From: Lactarius indigo
Lineage: Eukaryota; Basidiomycota; Agaricomycetes; Russulales; Russulaceae
DNA length: 64,000 nt
Assembly (NCBI GenBank): GCA_025766275.1
Contig: JAFKAC010000058.1
Coordinates: 124,001 to 188,000 of the forward strand
Direction: 5' to 3'
Position 1 is the first letter of the stretch; every line of letters starts with the position of its first letter. Below are positions 53,930 through 64,000 of this stretch, in pieces. The notes beneath the pieces are model-generated. The model ran no database searches and was not told the DNA's origin. It saw nothing but the letters and a program-made list of their open reading frames with translations. Position numbers and translations under genes: made by a program.

Positions 53930-55170
53930 AGTACAAAAAGATATTTACGTAACGTGTGGTCGAGAGAACGCTGGTAGCGTCGACATCGAAAAGGAGAGGC
54001 CCATGGGTGTGTTTGAAACTGACGTGGGAACACCACCCAAACACAGGATTCTCAGACTGTTCTCCTTGACTGCCTCGTTACGCGCCTGGCCAAAAGCGAT
54101 GATGTCGACCATGCCCGCGAGCCACGCTATGACGTGAGGCGCTTGACCAACAGCGCGCTCCCTCCTGCGGACCGAATACGTGCCAAAGCGCGGGCCTGCT
54201 TGACGCCATCAATGCGGGGTCATTCACGAAGAAGAATGAAAAGAAAAGAGTTTAGCAAGGGGAGCGGAGGGAAAGCTTACCTTCGAAGACCCAGCACCCA
54301 GATCTCACACTTCGGTCGCGGAGACGTACCCTATTCCCCAGTGGTGTCTGCGTGGGCAGGCGTGCTGTCAGGCGTACATGTTGTCTAGCCCGCCCCTTAG
54401 GAATAACCGGAGGAGCGCGAAGAGCGCTTGCGCAGTGAAGATTGCGCCGGCCTGAAGAGCGGGTCAAGGTCGAAGATGGCCGGGGTCGTGGCGATTGCAC
54501 CTATGATAGCGCAAGCTGTGTTGCCTGAGATGAGCGTTCTGGCGATTGGTAGGCTGTATCTCTGCACAGAGAGCGAAGTGCATCAACATGTGAAGCAGAG
54601 AGAAGCAGAACACGTACGGCCACCCCACTTTGGAAAAGATGTCAACTAAGGGCTTAAAGAGAGCGCCCTTCTCTGACAGCGTGGTCTCTTACTCCTCGAG
54701 TTACTTCATGACGTTGGCGGGAACCCGCACTTCGTGCAGCTCACTGTTTTTTTGCCTACAACGCAACAAGGGTATCATAGATTGGGAAGCGGAGGGTATT
54801 AAAGGAGTTCGCCAAGCTTGAGTCGATGGGGATTGAGGGTTAGGAGGCACCATAGAGAAAGAGAAACGCACCCGCGGCACTTGATCGTGGACTCTGCAGT
54901 CGCGGATGTGACAAGGCACAACAGCTTTGTCGCATGGTTTTTATTGAATTGATCGGCAATACGTTTTAGTAGGTGGATAAACAAAAGGTAGAGAAATTCT
55001 TCAATCCTTTTTGGAGTTGCAAAGACAGTTATGAGACGAGAGCGTCGAAGAAAAAAATGTTGGCACGCACCGCGGTCAGTGCCCTCGCCAAGCTTCTCGG
55101 CATTCCCGAATACGACAGAGAAGGCCTCGCCTCTCAACATCACCAAATATTGGTTCTGACCGTCTTTGAC
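53930..55170 (-). pseudogene. Decayed minus-strand partner of unit D (copy 4)
   Basis: A second copy directly after copy 3, so the partner was duplicated without its DUF6535 gene or that gene was lost. The 5' part (TPKRIEEFLYLLFIHLLKRI) aligns with copy 5 (RILRHLSFILKSLANFNRF). The splice donor GGTAAGC near 54,280 and the terminal FSMSTLPAFSRPHVT are kept. Frames are broken in between. Confidence 0.5.
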
Positions 55171-55600
55171 CACAAGCGTCTGTCATATCGATTGAACATA
55201 AGGTGCACGTTCAGTATTTGGTCTGCCCAATGAGATGCGCACGATGTGAGCTTGGCGATCTGTGCTTCGTCCTGGATGAGACGCAGAGCTCAACTGAGTA
55301 TCTGGTCTTCGAAAGTACCCGAGACTCTGCGAAAATTCAGGCGGCGTCTTTCGTCTATCGTCTATCCACCCGGTCCACTCACCAATGAACCGAGAGGTGG
55401 GTATTGCAATGTCAGCGAAGTACTGAATAAATGATGTTGCGTATAGAGATATACTGTGGTGAGAGTGGGTGAGAGGGCGATTGATTTCAGACTCCCCATG
55501 CACGGTATGTTGTTGCCGCTACCTCTTCAGTGAAAGTAAGTGAGGAAGCCGGGGAGGTGTAACTTGATACCGTCACCATAGATTTGAATCGGCACTTTCC
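55171..55600. other. Gap upstream of copy 4
   Basis: On the minus strand DEAQIAKLTSCASHWADQIL with NVHLMFNRYDRRLW (about 55,285-55,180) looks coding-like and could be a 5' exon of copy 4. No clear start or splice sites were fixed. Confidence 0.3.
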
Positions 55601-56136
55601 GGCCTGGGGAGCTGTTGGACTTAACTTACTACAGAACCAACAACGCAGGTCTCGAGGTGGGAGCAGTAGCGCATGAGAACTCGATCGAAGGTAATTGATC
55701 TCATAGATAGCCAGTGCGGTAGCCTGAGCCTGAGGAGGTTACACATCTGAATCGGTTTGGGCGTTGGTTCGAGCTTGGTGGTTTGAGTTCAGCGCCAATC
55801 GGTATTTCTTCCGCACAGGGGAGGTGTCCTCCAGCAATACTCATCGGTTTTTGCGAGTTGCGAGTTTACCATAAAACAAGAGAGGTCTTCGCGTCGAGAT
55901 GACTCTTCCATGCAACGCAAAAACAACTTATGACAGCACACGATATGGATATTGGAGCCTATTTCGCAACAACAAACTCAAGAACAAACCGTTGAGCCAC
56001 AAGCGCTTGTGGTTCGGTCGATCCTTGTATCGCTTTATGGTGCTTTGGGGCTAACCACTGGCAGGGGGATTCATCCTCAACGCCTTCCATCCCAACACAT
56101 CGTGCTCTTCTTGGTTAACCTACGTCGTAATTTTCA
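55601..56136 (+). promoter_or_regulatory. Spacer/promoter of DUF6535 gene D
   Basis: Contains the shared block GAGTTCAGCGCCAATCGGTA (55,787-55,806) and GCCTATTTCGCAACAACAA (about 55,963), which align with the spacer of unit A. The uninterrupted counterpart of the E1 target is near 56,010. Confidence 0.5.
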
Positions 56137-58994
56137 ATGTCCCAAGCTCATCCCGAGGATGTCAACATAGCAGAGGAGGATATACGCCCGGGAATAGGTA
56201 CCTTGCTCCTGTCCTCGCCGTTCTCACCAGCTACTGATGCCTCCACAGGTGACCACCAGTACCCACCCCAGTCGACGCAGAATCGAGCATCGCAGGGTGT
56301 ATCTAACTTCGTTGATGGCTCCGGGCCTATCTTTTCAATGTACCTGGAAATGGCGACGGAAGAGGACAAGAAAATGGCCGAAGGATGGAAAGCAGACGCT
56401 GACGGGATTCTCATCTTTGTGCGTCGCCATCTTCCAGTACCATGTACTGCTTCACAGACTCATATCCTGTAGACCGGTTTGTTCTCTGCTGCCGTCGCGT
56501 CCTTGATCTCAGTGTCAATTCAAGACATTCGACCGAACCCACAGGACGCCTCCAATTTCTACCTTGCGAATATCTATCACACCGTTTCCAACCCAAATCA
56601 ATCCGCCATTTCCGGTTCTCCCCCTACTTCTCCACCCCCATTCTCTCCACCAAATTATGCCGTCTGGGTCAATTCGCTTTGGTTCATGAGCCTTGTCATC
56701 AGTCTTACCTGTGCTCTACTTGCGACATTGCTACAGCAGTGGGCACGAAGATACCTCAAGATCACTCAGCCACGTTACAGTCTACACAAGCGAGCACGGA
56801 TCCGCGCATTCTTTACTGAAGGTATCGACAAGTTTCTGCTCCCATGGGCGGTTGAAGCGTTGCCCACACTGCTACATGCTTCCCTTTTCCTGTTCCTCGC
56901 CGGTCTGGTCGTGTTCCTATGGAACGTCAATCTCACGGTTTTCAAGTTGGTGCTGTTGTGGGTCGGCGTGTGCACGGCGCTGTATGGCTGTATCACGTTC
57001 ATCCCAATCGTTCGTCATGACAGCCCATACCACACACCACTCTCCCTGCCAGCGTGGCACATTGTTACTGGGATACCATATGTCACCTATAGGGTTCTTC
57101 GGTGGTTTTCCTGGTTGGTTTACTATCGTTATGGAGTCTCCGTGAATGAAGCCTGGTATAGAGCCAACATTCGCTTTAAAGCCCTAGAGAGACGTTATCG
57201 CAAATTGCTTATGCAGGGCATGCAGAAGACCGCCGAGGACACCGCTCTGAAATCCCCATCAGAGATTGATACTCGCGCATTCTTATGGACGTTCGATAGC
57301 TTGGACGAAGATCATGAACTGGAGCACTTCTTTTCGGGCTTACCTGGCTTCCGCAGTTCGAAAGTCGTCGTTGACCCTCTCCGTAGTCTCAATGAAAGCC
57401 TAAAGGGGAAGGTTTTGAGCGCATTGATCGGATTGTTAGACCGCACATTCTCATCTGACTTTCTCCCCGACAAGGTCAAAAGGCGGCGAGCTGTCGTGTG
57501 TTCCAAGGCGATCAATCCCGCAGACACATCTGTACGACTGCTTTGGCGGATCACCAACAGAATATTGCTCGAAGATCAGTATGGGCCAGTTCAATCTGCC
57601 GAACTTGTACATTTTGTGAAAGGCTGGGACGATGGCAATGATGTAGGATATACTGCGCATATCCGAGCCATAGTTATTGGTATTGTTGCAAGGGCACGAC
57701 GACGCGATGACTCGTGGTTTACTCTTGCCTCCAGCGAACTGGGCATTTCAGAACCTGTCCTCCGAGACCACGCTACACAGGGGGACAGCCTGTCGCTTGC
57801 CATATTGACACATATTACTCGCTGGCAATTTAGCCATTACCAGGAAGAGTCCTGGCCATTATATGCGTACTCTATGATTCTAAGAGGAGCTCCCGGATTC
57901 GATGTAAAAAATACGTCACCTCAACTACAGCACGAGTTCTGTGCGCTCTGGAATCAAATTGTTCGAGAGTTCCAGAAGGACAGCGATCGGGACATCTCCA
58001 GTTATGTCCTCAACCCGATCTGCAAGGTTTACGCTACTCTACATCGAGATACCGATGCTGCCCCTACACATTTCTCCGCCTCCATCGGCGATGGCGATCC
58101 AATTCTGTGGCAACTAACTTCGTATCCACTGTGCAACATCCCTGGTCATCATTCGAACACTACACTTCATATCCACGATAACTCTGCATCCGCAACATCT
58201 GCTCGTACCGGCCTGCATGATGACGCTGCCTTAGTCCCTACTGCCCTTGCCACTCCCGATGCGCCTTCCTCGTCTGTACCTGCCTCACTTCGTGTCCTCA
58301 ACAACATCACGGATGTACCACCACTTGACAACTTACATCCCGCTCGTCAGACGACCATAGAAAGCCACCCCCCCATTCCTGCTATATCACCAGATCCAGC
58401 TGCCGCTACTGGTGAAATACTGGACATCGTCATCTCAGGTATAACAACCCCCGTCTCCACTCCCGAAACTTTGGTGTCCGTCCCTCTTTTCTTCACCTCA
58501 CCACCCACCGCCGTTGCCCTCCAGCACAACCCAGACCCCCTGACGCCTTCCGATGCATCGAGCCTCCCCTCTTCGGCTTCTTCTAATCCAGTTCTCGGAA
58601 ATAAACTTCCCACAGGTCCGCCTCTATCTTCATACTTGCCCATCGCGTGATCTGACCTCTCGCTTCCTGTCCAGAACCTCATAGCTCAGGAGTAGCTACT
58701 ATCTCTCCCAGCGCTTCTCCAGTGCCAACCTCCGCACTTGACGCGGGCGCCGCAGCTAAGGACGATGGTGGCCCTCAGCCTGGTTTTCACGAGGAAAAGG
58801 AACTCCCTGGGGTGAATCGCGTGATCTGCGCAGATAGTACTGATAACCTAGAACCTCCCCCACAATCTCCGCCACTGAGGTCAGTTAATGAGCCGGAAGT
58901 AGCTATCGCGGGACCTTCACTGCGGGAACTAGATGCTGAGCGTACAGGAGATCACCCTCAGCATACTTCACATGGCCGGTATGATATGGTTTAA
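56137..58994 (+). CDS. DUF6535-domain membrane protein D
   Basis: Exons 56,137-56,197, 56,249-56,418, 56,473-58,615 and 58,696-58,994 give 890 residues. It has the same plan as B: SNFVDGSGPIFSMYLEMATE, about five hydrophobic segments beginning TGLFSAAVASLISVS, QQWARRYLKITQPRYSLHKR, LWTFDSLDEDHELEHFFSGL and a Pro/Ser/Thr-rich tail. Without the third intron (80 bp, not a multiple of three) the frame would stop at 58,648-58,650. Splicing it out restores the conserved tail ending GRYDMV. The acceptor aligns base for base with those of B and E. Unlike B it has an insertion after the fifth hydrophobic segment (RYGVSVNEAWYRANIRFKAL). Function unknown. Confidence 0.85.
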
Positions 58995-59056
58995 CGCATC
59001 ACACAGTCTCTTAGACGTACATGTGTGATAGGACATGATTCTTAATGCCCCCTTAT
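58995..59056 (+). other. Shared 3' flank of gene D
   Basis: The start of the region with the conserved GTGGCGAAATACGTGTAAAC segment (about 59,095-59,115), also seen after A and B. Confidence 0.4.
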
Positions 59057-60190
59057 TCATGTACATACCGTCCTATTACTCGGTACAAAAATACGGTGGC
59101 GAAATACGTGTAAACTCGAACGGAGTTGGGAAACGTAAGTGAGAGAGCTGCTGTCATCGACATTGAAAACAGATCCCAGTGCGCATTCGGAACTGGCATA
59201 GGTACTTCCCACCACATGATTCTGAGATTGCTTCGCCACAGGCGCCAACGATGCCGGACACCCACGGGCCCGGCAGACCGCCCCGAGAAGCGCTTAACCA
59301 AGAGCGCTCATTCTTGCGGACTGAATACGCGCGCAAAGTCTGCGCAGGTTGCACAGGCTTTGCCGCTGAAAAGCCAGCACGGATCGCTCTTTATTTATGA
59401 CAGTGTTGGTTTACAGGATAAAAGATAAACGAACAGTATTTGGTTAGGGGATGAGGGAATACCATCCGTCGACCCAGCGCTCGACTTGGGTCGCGAAGAC
59501 GCGTCTGCATGCGCATGCCGCCGAGCGCGCAGGTCGTCTAGCATGTAACTAAGGAATATCCGGGGGGTCGTGAAGAGTGATAACCGGATCAGGCTCGAGG
59601 AAAATGTCAAAGTCGAAGATGATCGGGTCTCTGTCGCCTGGGACATGGGGTAATGCTGGCGGATGTGGGCGAGCTGCATCTCTGCATGGAGAGCATGGAG
59701 AGCGAAGTGTGTCAGCAAGTGAAGCGGAGAAAGAGGCGGAGGACATACGGTTGCCCCACTTTAGAAAAGATGTCGACAGCACATTGTAAGGACGCCCTTC
59801 TCTGGTGGTGTGATCTCTACATCGGTGCAGAAGACCTGGAGCACGAGCCGCTCGTTGCTTGTGCTGGTGAGGTCTAGGAACGCTTTTCTGAGCGGGAGAC
59901 AGAGGGCAGGTCGTCATGAAAACCTGTTGAAGTTTGCCAAGCTTTTAAGGATGAATGACAAATGTCGAAGAATCCTTCAGTCTCTATCGCGAAGACGGTC
60001 GTAAAAGAGCATTGAAGGGGAAACTTCGGCATTTGCCGTGGCCAGTCCATGTTATGCGCAACCTGAAACTGTCTCCACAAATCAACATCGACACGTTCCG
60101 GTGAGCAGGCAAGTTTTGACCATACCATAGAACCAGAAATGCAGTCCCCGACTTCAAGGCGGCAGCAACGCACGGGAACTCGATCCATGT
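59057..60190 (-). pseudogene. Decayed minus-strand partner of unit E (copy 5)
   Basis: The minus strand shows the 5' stretch RLRDRD*RILRHLSFILKSL (with a stop), the PYVLRL... segment near 59,750 and the QVERWVDG segment before a GGTATT donor near 59,470. The C-terminal SECALGSVFNVDDSSSLTYV near 59,160 aligns with the end of copy 2. Several frame breaks are visible. The start is about 450 bp from the ATG of gene E, head-to-head. Confidence 0.5.
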
Positions 60191-60638
60191 CGAAAGTCAG
60201 TCATAACATCAAGCTTGCTCAGTCGCGAGATGGACTCACCCATCACCGCCCCCATCTCTGTCCCTTACCTCCCCGGGCCCCTTTGCACTCGCGTGTAGCG
60301 ATGGCATGTCATTTGAGTGCGCGCAGTGAAAAAGTGCGTAGGATGACACTTATGACATGAACGATGTACGGGTGGGCAGCGGGACCTAGGGCAAGTTGCG
60401 CATGTGTGGAAATTATGTATATATGATGCGGTCATGCTGTGTGGGCCAGAGGGCGACATGGAGTGAGAGACGGGAGTCGGCCAGCGATGGAGTCGGCGCC
60501 TGGAGTCTGAGATCTGAGACCCGAGTCCAGGGAGTCTGGGGTCCACGAAGCGGTTTCCATAGCGGGAAAGTGATGAACCATCGCGGTCACTCTCAACTTA
60601 CTTTCACGCACTTTGCTGGACCGACGTCATCATCTTCA
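60191..60638 (+). promoter_or_regulatory. Spacer in front of DUF6535 gene E
   Basis: Non-coding. It is less similar to the other spacers than those are to each other, and the GAGTTCAGC block was not found. A CATCTTCAATGTCCC context precedes the start codon, like TTTTCAATGTCCC in A and D. Confidence 0.4.
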
Positions 60639-63406
60639 ATGTCCCATATTCATCACGAGACCATCAATGTATCCGAAGCAGGAATAGGTACAGACCTTCT
60701 CCCATATCTTGCCATTCTCAATTCCCTCCGCTGCACCCACAGGTGGCCACCCATACCCACCTCCGTCGGCACCAACTCAAGCAACACAGGGAGAACCTAG
60801 TTTCATTGATGGCTCTGGTCCTATTTTTTCAATGTATCTGGAAATGGCCGGAGAAGAAGACAAGAAAATGGTCGAAGGTTGGAAAGCGGACGCAGATGGA
60901 ATCCTTATATTCGTGCGTCTCTATCCTCTAATCCTGTTCTACCAACTCAACAGTCGTAGACCGGTTTATTCTCAGCCGCTGTCGCATCGTTGATCTCGGT
61001 GTCCATTCAGGATATTCGTCCGAATCCGCAGGACACCTCCAACTTCTACCTTGCAAATATCTATCGGACTATTGCCGACCCAAATCGATCCAATATTTCG
61101 AGTTCTCTCCCCGCCTCCCCACCCCCATTTTCTCCACCAAACCATGCAGTTTGGGTAAACACACTTTGGTTCTTAAGCTTGGTGATCAGCATTACCTGTG
61201 CCCTGCTCGCGACGTTGCTACAGCAGTGGGCACGACGATACCTCAGGGTCACTCAACCGCATTACAGTCTACACAAGCGAGCGCGGATCCGTACATTCTT
61301 TTTTGAGGGCGTCGAAAAGTTTTTCCTACCCTGGTCGGTCGAAGCATTGCCCGCGCTGCTACACGCTTCCCTGTTCCTGTTCTTTGCCGGCCTGGTGGTG
61401 TTCCTATTCAATTCCGATCTCACTATTTTCAAACTGGTCCTCTCATGGGTCGGCGTTTGCACAACTATCTATGGGTGCCTCACGTTCATTCCGATTCTTC
61501 GCCACGATAGCCCATACTATACCCCGCTTACGTCTTTGGCGTGGCCTGTTGTTATCGGGATCTCATATGTCGTCCTTCGGGTTCTTCGATGGTTCAGTTG
61601 GTCTGTTTATTTTCACCGTGAAGCCTTGGGTTACTTTACACGCTTGGAGGCAAATTATCGCAAACTGCTCATGCAGGGCATGCAGAAGACTGCCGAAGAA
61701 ACTGCCCTGAACTCACCATCGGAGATCGACACCCGCGCCTTCATGTGGACGTTCGACAGTTTGGACGAAGAACATGAACTGGAGCGCTTCTTTTCCGGCT
61801 TACCTGGCTTCCGCAGTTCAGAAGTGGTCAGCGATCCTCTACCCAGTCTCGTCAAAGAGGGAAAATGGAGGCACTCCGAAGCGTTGCTAGGGTTTCTTGA
61901 CCGCACATTCTCATCCCACCTGCTTCCTGAAGAAGTCAAAATCCGGAGGGCTATCATCTGCGTCAAGGCCCTTGATCCACCGACGCTTCCCTACGAATGT
62001 CTGCAGTTCGTCAAGAAAATCGTGTTCAACGATCAATTTAGGGAACTGCAAACCGCCGAATTTGGCCATATTGTAAGTGGCTGGGGCAATGGCAACGACG
62101 AAGAGACTGTCTCGCTTGTACAAGCCTTGGTTACCAGTGCGGTCGCGAGAACACCATGGCGCGACGACTCTTGGTTTACTCTTGCTTCCAGCGAACCGGG
62201 CGTCCCAGAAACCGCCCTCCGGGACTACGCCGCGCACGGGGACAGCCTGTCACTTGTCATACTGATTCACGTTATTCGCCAGCACTTTAGCCATTTCTGG
62301 AGACGGTCCTGGCCGGCATACGAGTTCTCGAAGTTTCTAGAAACGGCGTCCAAATTCAACGTGCATAATACTTCGCCCGAACTACAGCACGAGTTCTGTT
62401 CTCTCTGGAACAGAATCGTTCTCGATGTGAAGAACGAGAATGATCGGTCGGTGGCGTTTGGCGTCTTGGGACCAGTTCGTAATATCTACATCGCCCTGCA
62501 TCGGGATACCAATTCTGCCCCAACACGGTTCTCCGCCGCCACGGGTAATTGGGATGGTAAGCTGAGGGAGCCATCCTCGTATCCCGTCTGCAATGTTACT
62601 GGCCATATCCACGACGACGGTGACACTGCCTTCACAACCTTTGCTCGCGCCGTCGCGCAGGTGCCACCTTCCCTTGTCAGTCCAAATATGCCTTCCTCCC
62701 TACCTGTTCCACTTCGTACCATCGGGGCCATCACAGATGTACCACACCTTGACAACTCCCTCCCCGCTCATCAGCCGACCATCAAAAACCTTCGCACCCC
62801 CATTATCTTACCAGAACCAGCCACTGTTGGTGCGATACGAGACATTGTCACCGCAGGTATAGCAACGCCCCGCCTCACTCTCAAAACTTCCGCCCCTTCT
62901 CTCTCTACATCCCCACCCGTCGCCGTTTCTCACCAGCACGACGTAGGCCTCCTGATGCCTTCCGATGCACCAAACGCCCCATCTTCGGCTTCTAATAATC
63001 CGGTTCACGACGATTTACTTCCATCAGGTGCGCCGCTGTCTTTGCACTCGCCATCGTTCGATCTGACCTCTGACCTCCTGTCCCAGAATCTCATAGCTCG
63101 ACCATAGTTATCACTGCTCACAGCGCTTCTCCAGGACCGACCTCTCTACCTGACGTAGGTGATGCCGCTACGGACCACGTTAGCCCTCAGATCGGCTTGC
63201 GTAAGGAAGAGGACCCTCTTGATCCCCTCTCTGTAAATCGCACGATCCTCACAAATACTATGGCTAACCAAGGTCCTCCGCTGCAAACGCCGTCACTACC
63301 ATTGGCAACTGACCCAGACATGGTGCTCGCGGGACCTTCTTTGCGAGAACCAAATACTGAAAGTACAAGAGATCACCGTCCGCATCCTCCGCATCCCCCG
63401 GTATGA
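60639..63406 (+). CDS. DUF6535-domain membrane protein E
   Basis: Exons 60,639-60,687, 60,743-60,912, 60,960-63,027 and 63,108-63,406 give 861 residues. The layout is as in B and D: PSFIDGSGPIFSMYLEMAGE, about five hydrophobic segments, QQWARRYLRVTQPHYSLHKR, MWTFDSLDEEHELERFFSGL and a Pro/Ser/Thr-rich tail. Read without the third intron (80 bp, GTGCGC ... ACCATAG) the frame stops at 63,105-63,107. With it the tail continues to HPPHPPV. The genomic sequence after the stop still reads CGGTATGATATCATTTAAC, the family ending, in another frame, so the last few residues may have changed by a small indel. Function unknown. Confidence 0.84.
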
Positions 63407-63779
63407 TATCATTTAACACGTCCCCCAATCTTTGAGATATGCGCGTGTGATAGAGTGCATGACAGGTTCTCGATATCACTATACTGGTACTATTCAATGC
63501 TTTCTCGTCTTCTAGTGAATCTGATACCGTCCTATTTGTGATACAAATACCGTAGCGGAGGATGTGTAGGCTAAATCGGTGAATCCCAAATGTGAACCTT
63601 TTCAATCACGCGGATTGTTATTATATCCTTTGAAAGGTGCAGGTATATTGCGCCGACGTAGCTCGGGGTTTGGGCTGAGGCGTCAAAGGGACAATCAGAC
63701 AATCGTGCATAATAGTCTGGAGGGTATACTGCTAACAGGAGCTAGAGAAGAGCCTCGAGCAACGTCGCCCTCCGAGAGA

Positions 63780-64000
63780 ATATGAAAATGGCCCTACCTA
63801 GTACATTTCCGCATTCTTCGCGACAAAGTACAAAGAAGTCAAAGCGAATGATCGAACGTATGGAAGCAGACGTGGATAACACCTTTGTTTCAAGTCGTGC
63901 TAGGATACCCGTCCCCCGCGCGCATCCACCGACGGACCTTGCAGGGTCCCTACACGTTCTCGCTCGCCAATATTTACCAGTCCCTCGTCGACCCTCTGAT
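63780..64000 (+). pseudogene. DUF6535 unit F, partial at window edge
   Basis: The last bases encode QGPYTFSLANIYQSLVDP, which matches QDTSNFYLANIYQTTVNP of gene B just after its first membrane segment. Upstream, KRMIERMEADVDNTFV resembles KKMVEGWKADADGILIF. The two pieces are in different frames, and the expected first membrane segment is not clear, so the copy is divergent or broken. It continues beyond the window. Confidence 0.4.

Noticed and set aside
58648..58650. Premature stop truncating DUF6535 gene D (and the similar one at 63,105 in E)
   Set aside because: An 80-bp GT-AG intron conserved in position among B, D and E removes the stop and restores the family C-terminus.

Overview
The window comes from a filamentous basidiomycete, very probably an agaricomycete. 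The evidence is short GT-AG introns (about 50-80 bp), repeated genes for DUF6535-type membrane proteins, a Plavaka-type transposase, an Spt5-like duplicate, and hAT, Tc1-like, copia and chromodomain gypsy elements typical of mushroom genomes. No tRNA, rRNA or ordinary housekeeping gene was recognised.

The host backbone is a tandem array of one gene family, all on the + strand: unit A (decayed, about 18.2-19.3 kb), B (intact, 20,958-23,746), C (3' remnant, about 51.1-52.0 kb), D (intact, 56,137-58,994), E (intact, 60,639-63,406) and probably F (start only, at the right edge). A decayed minus-strand partner sequence precedes A, B, D and E, giving five copies near 0-0.6, 19.7-20.5, 53.0-53.9, 53.9-55.2 and 59.1-60.2 kb. 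The repeated unit is therefore a divergent pair with a conserved spacer. B, D and E share an intron of 80-81 bp near the 3' end that restores an intact C-terminus in D and E.

Three mobile blocks have been inserted into this array. (1) E1, 954-18,086: a 17.1-kb Plavaka/CACTA-like element with 15-bp inverted ends and subterminal repeats. It lies exactly within the promoter spacer of unit A and carries a transposase, a basic ORF2, a Myb/Reb1-like DNA-binding protein, an Spt5-like gene and a DUF6698-like gene. A hAT element (8,809-13,214, 8-bp duplication GTCAGTTC) sits inside the Spt5-like gene. (2) E2, 24,137-50,803: a Tc1/mariner-like element with 27-bp inverted ends flanked by TA, carrying a proline-rich passenger gene and a DDE transposase. 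(3) A copia element (28,462-50,494, duplication AGGAC) sits inside the first exon of the E2 transposase. The copia itself holds a solo LTR within its reverse transcriptase (duplication AGTTG), a 6-kb hAT (duplication ATTGGATG) and a chromodomain gypsy (4-5 bp duplication), the last two inside one LTR. When these insertions are removed the broken LTR measures exactly 538 bp, the same as its partner.

Many element genes are disabled by changes that single CpG transitions would explain: Arg CGA to TGA stops and altered catalytic residues. The gypsy LTR pair differs at 7 sites, 6 of them in CpG context. The strongest candidate for something undescribed is E1, a large transposon that moved as one piece carrying transcription-elongation and Myb-type cargo; the second is the repeated divergent DUF6535/partner unit.
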